Origin: Glandiceps talaboti
Lineage: Eukaryota; Hemichordata; Enteropneusta; Spengelidae
Assembly: GCF_964340395.1 (NCBI RefSeq)
Contig: NC_135564.1
Span: 7,835,361-7,899,360, forward strand
Length of the DNA stretch: 64,000 bases
Direction of reading: 5' to 3'
The notes beneath the pieces are model-generated. The model saw only the letters and a program-made list of their open reading frames with translations. It was not told the DNA's origin and did not search any database. Both the position numbers and the translations under genes were made by a program. Shown here in pieces: positions 63,801-64,000 of this stretch (the stretch's first letter is position 1; every line of letters starts with the position of its first letter).

Positions 63801-63899
63801 ATCGTCCTGATGGTGTAATTCTGGCTGGATCAGGAACACAGACTGATTACATCGTGTTGGAACTAGTGGATGGCTATTTATTCCTCAATATTGATCTAG
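29153..63899 (+). CDS. CNTNAP/neurexin-IV-like cell adhesion protein, 5' part (first 5 exons)
   Basis: Exons are 29153-29216, 58451-58579, 62673-62866, 63237-63378 and 63690-63899. All junctions are GT-AG with matching phases (1, 1, 0, 1, then open in phase 1). The 246 residues seen comprise a hydrophobic signal peptide (about 1-20, ending VTAQ), a discoidin F5/8 type C domain bounded by C26 and C174 (YLTIDLAVQTEITAVATQGR, EWVTQYTLQYSDDGERW, IIARYIRFNP, VEAYGC), and the start of a laminin-G domain (IKFRLKTNRPDGVILAGSG, DYIVLELVDGYLFLNIDLG). Signal, discoidin, then LamG is the order found in CNTNAP/Caspr and Drosophila Neurexin-IV, type I membrane proteins of septate and paranodal junctions. 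The start is a strong Kozak ACCACCATGG. Later domains lie beyond the window. Confidence 0.88.
32531..32797. mobile_element. Miniature element family C (CAGGGCTTGAAATTAAC ends), copy A
   Basis: The left end CAGGGCTTGAAATTAACAGT pairs with a decayed right end GTTAATTTCGAGTTCTG. The CAGGG end is typical of hAT-type elements. The interior GGTAGCCCACTCAGGCTACCA is itself a short hairpin. No coding capacity. Confidence 0.7.
35110..35372 (+). repeat. Degenerate minisatellite, about 28-36 bp units
   Basis: Seven or so units of the type ACTAGTGAAACCxACxxTGACTTTACACAC, of which two 36-bp units are identical (35212-35283). Confidence 0.8.
37353..37454 (+). repeat. 34-bp minisatellite, 3 units
   Basis: The unit CGATGTACACATGATGTAGT + ACACTGCCCCAAAT occurs three times with a single substitution. 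Confidence 0.95.
38340..38420 (+). other. Possible tRNA-like sequence (weak)
   Basis: AGCAGGTTAGCTTGTATGCC is followed about 35 nt later by GGTTTCAAACCCACC, which resembles a B box. No clover-leaf pairing was established; it could be a SINE head. Confidence 0.25.
39077..39411. mobile_element. Foldback element family D (GGCTCTGTTTGATA ends), copy A
   Basis: The left arm CACAGGCTCTGTTTGATATAACC...AAACCAATAAGAAACTG is mirrored at the right end by CAGTTTCTTATTGGTTGCTG and GGTTGTATCAAACAGCCTGT. A second copy lies at 49064-49560. Confidence 0.75.
40347..40510. mobile_element. Dispersed repeat family F (TGCCCTCTAAGCCA end), copy A
   Basis: It shares CAATTTGACGC, CACTGACGCACACAATTTC, TTTGGTGTTC, CCTATCTCTT and TCACAACAA blocks, in the same order, with 53168-53332. 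The right edge is uncertain. Confidence 0.6.
41100..41551. repeat. Family C element with an internal 81-84 bp tandem array
   Basis: The ends (CAAGGTTTGAATTTAGCAGT and GTGAATTTGAAACCCTG) match family C termini. Inside, a unit starting GAAATCTGAAACTGGTAGTC begins at 41162, 41243, 41327, 41408 and 41478 and contains CATCATGTTGTAGCCCACC. Confidence 0.8.
45101..45561. mobile_element. Foldback element family E (TTAAAGGCCAGGGTTTCA ends)
   Basis: A direct arm at 45101-45240 is repeated from 45268 and mirrored by an inverted arm ending GGGCCTTTAAG at 45561. CTATAGCTCAGCTAGACAAC pairs loosely with GTTGTTCTGACAGAGCTACA. A single-arm relative lies at 52631-52800. Confidence 0.65.
45849..45892 (+). repeat. 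(CA)n microsatellite
   Basis: About 20 CA units with two TA interruptions. Confidence 0.95.
48433..48499. repeat. Inverted repeat with perfect 20-bp arms
   Basis: CCAGAGACTTGGCTATCTGA at 48433-48452 and its exact reverse complement at 48480-48499 are separated by a 27-bp loop. Confidence 0.93.
49064..49560. mobile_element. Foldback element family D, copy B
   Basis: The left end TGTTAGTGTTCACTGGCTCT and right end GAACACTAACA are inverted, with inner arms GTTTGATACAACC and GAAACTGCA. The roughly 400-bp interior differs from copy A and includes a GC-rich block (about 49272-49345) unlike the surrounding intron. Confidence 0.78.
50649..50783. mobile_element. MITE family A (TAGCCTGTTTACTG ends), unlinked copy
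   Basis: TAGCCTGTTTACTG...CGTAAACAGGCTA, with inner arms TTGAGATACATCATTA and TAATGATGTATCTGATTC. It shares GGTCATAC and AGCTAGGAGGTAC with the two copies inside the tandem duplication. Located in the CNTNAP-like intron 1. Confidence 0.8.
51247..51391 (+). repeat. 29-bp minisatellite, 5 units
   Basis: The unit GATTAGCCCTATGTAGTGAG + GAGGGCCTT repeats with GATTAG/GACTAG and GAGGAG/GATGAG variants. Confidence 0.95.
51684..51845 (+). mobile_element. tRNA-derived SINE
   Basis: TGGTTAGAGTGGCTGGCTTG resembles a tRNA A-box region. About 30 nt later GGTTGCAGGTTTTCTAATTG is a decayed B box. It is followed by the common SINE body sequence AGTCCTTGGGCAAGATTTGA and CCACAATTGCACCCC. Confidence 0.65.
52631..52800 (+). 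repeat. Single-arm relative of element family E
   Basis: TTTAAAGACCAGGGTTTCAA, then GTTATTTTATCAGTG, GGATTACATAGAATTATTCC and ACTATTTTTCATGTCTTAA match the family at 45101 in order. Confidence 0.65.
52886..53052. mobile_element. MITE-like element (TGGGTGAGTTCA ends)
   Basis: TGGGTGAGTTCA at the left and TGAACTCACCCA at the right are exact inverted repeats. TTTGCAAT/ATTGCAAA and GTGACTGTG/CACAGTCAC pair inside, for a total of 167 bp. Confidence 0.7.
53168..53332. mobile_element. Dispersed repeat family F, copy B
   Basis: The right end TTTGGCTATCATTAGAGGGC is the reverse complement of the TGCCCTCTAA...GCCAA left end seen in copy A at 40347, showing that the family has terminal inverted repeats. 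Confidence 0.62.
53972..54095 (+). repeat. 63-bp tandem duplication
   Basis: Two nearly identical units run from CAACCACCAAGCATGCTAGT to ATGAAATCGGCAGAAC, with three or so substitutions. Confidence 0.95.
55529..55817. mobile_element. Miniature element family C (CAGGG ends), copy B, intact ends
   Basis: The left end CAGGGCTCAAAATTAACAGT and right end GTTAATTTCAAACCCTG are inverted. The interior GAAACTGGTAGCCCACTAGG block matches the tandem unit in the array at 41100. Confidence 0.78.
58451..58579 (+). CDS. CNTNAP-like exon 2: start of the discoidin domain
   Basis: It begins after a TTCTTCTTCCTTGTAG acceptor. It encodes DEVCGGSPLGMEAGSITNGQ, then ITASSVF and YYARLHRGEG, the first strands of F5/8C with the conserved first cysteine. 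Donor is GAAG|GTGAGA. Confidence 0.9.
58830..59450 (+). repeat. Degenerate minisatellite, about 81-88 bp units
   Basis: TTGAGCAGTGTGCAGCTACA-type units begin near 59111, 59198, 59279 and 59367, each followed by GTTGCTGTGACACTGAAATG. A more diverged unit lies upstream near 58850. Confidence 0.75.
59868..59962 (+). repeat. Short tandem repeat with TACGTACGTACG cores
   Basis: Three units of about 30 bp, GATATGGTAATCTACTTACG followed by TACGTACG, the last with an extra GGTACC. Confidence 0.85.
60798..60900 (+). repeat. (CA)n-(ACAT)n microsatellite
   Basis: Seven CA units are followed by about 23 uninterrupted ACAT units. Confidence 0.97.
61035..61075 (+). repeat. (CCCCCT)n hexanucleotide repeat
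   Basis: Seven CCCCCT units. The opposite strand is (AGGGGG)n, with G-quadruplex potential. Confidence 0.95.
62673..63378 (+). CDS. CNTNAP-like exons 3-4: remainder of the discoidin domain
   Basis: Exon 3 (62673-62866) encodes GGWTAST, NQYLTIDLAV, AVATQGRQGSEEWVTQY and SDDGERWLDY. Exon 4 (63237-63378) encodes TFDGNTDAETVVKHEL, IIARYIRFNP and the closing VEAYGCIH. The WVTQY and ARYIRFNP cores are typical of CNTNAP discoidin domains. The second domain cysteine is at residue 174. Confidence 0.92.
63690..63899 (+). CDS. CNTNAP-like exon 5: start of the first laminin-G domain
   Basis: It encodes DADTATFDGNSYVIFDV, EIKFRLKTNRPDGVILAGSG and DYIVLELVDGYLFLNIDLG, the first strands of a LamG fold. 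It ends in phase 1 at a GTAAGA donor; the gene continues past the window end. Confidence 0.9.
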
Positions 63900-64000
63900 G
63901 TAAGATTGCACTCTTTTGTGAAGTCATATTATTTTTTTAAAGTCAGGTGTATATATCAATTTACAGAGAGAGACATGAACGCTGATTAACTATATCATTG

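Overview
This is animal nuclear DNA. Genes are split by GT-AG introns, three different decayed non-LTR retrotransposons are present, and there are many short inverted-repeat elements and microsatellites. The gene families (ROCO GTPase with a death-fold domain, NNMT/INMT-type methyltransferases, a CNTNAP/neurexin-IV protein) and the compact introns suggest a marine invertebrate. A hemichordate or cephalochordate is my best guess, but the sequence alone does not settle it.

Layout. (1) 644-8299, minus strand: a complete ten-exon gene for a 1068-residue protein that I read as DED, Roc GTPase, COR, then about three transmembrane segments. Every exon junction keeps the reading frame. (2) 8300-11417: upstream flank with microsatellites and no supported gene. 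(3) About 11418-28680: a direct tandem duplication of roughly 8 kb per copy. Each copy carries one complete three-exon NNMT-like methyltransferase gene on the minus strand (15241-18789 and 23266-26895), plus the same inherited retrotransposon fragments and miniature elements. The two 257-residue proteins differ at 10 nucleotides, 9 of them amino-acid changing. Copy 1 lacks about 1.3 kb found near the end of copy 2. (4) 29153 to the window end, plus strand: the 5' part of a CNTNAP/neurexin-IV-like gene. It has a signal-peptide exon, a 29.2-kb first intron, then exons for a discoidin (F5/8C) domain and the start of a laminin-G domain. The rest of the gene lies beyond the window.

The three loci have no evident shared pathway. 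The ROCO protein would be a cytosolic or membrane-anchored signalling GTPase with a death-effector adaptor domain. The methyltransferases are cytosolic small-molecule enzymes. The CNTNAP protein is a cell-surface adhesion protein. The long intron 29217-58450 and intron 58580-62672 contain no exon I can support, but they hold several families of short terminal-inverted-repeat elements, minisatellites and a tRNA-like SINE.

Gene models were built by hand from splice signals and reading-frame continuity. Homology statements rest on recognised family motifs; no search was run.
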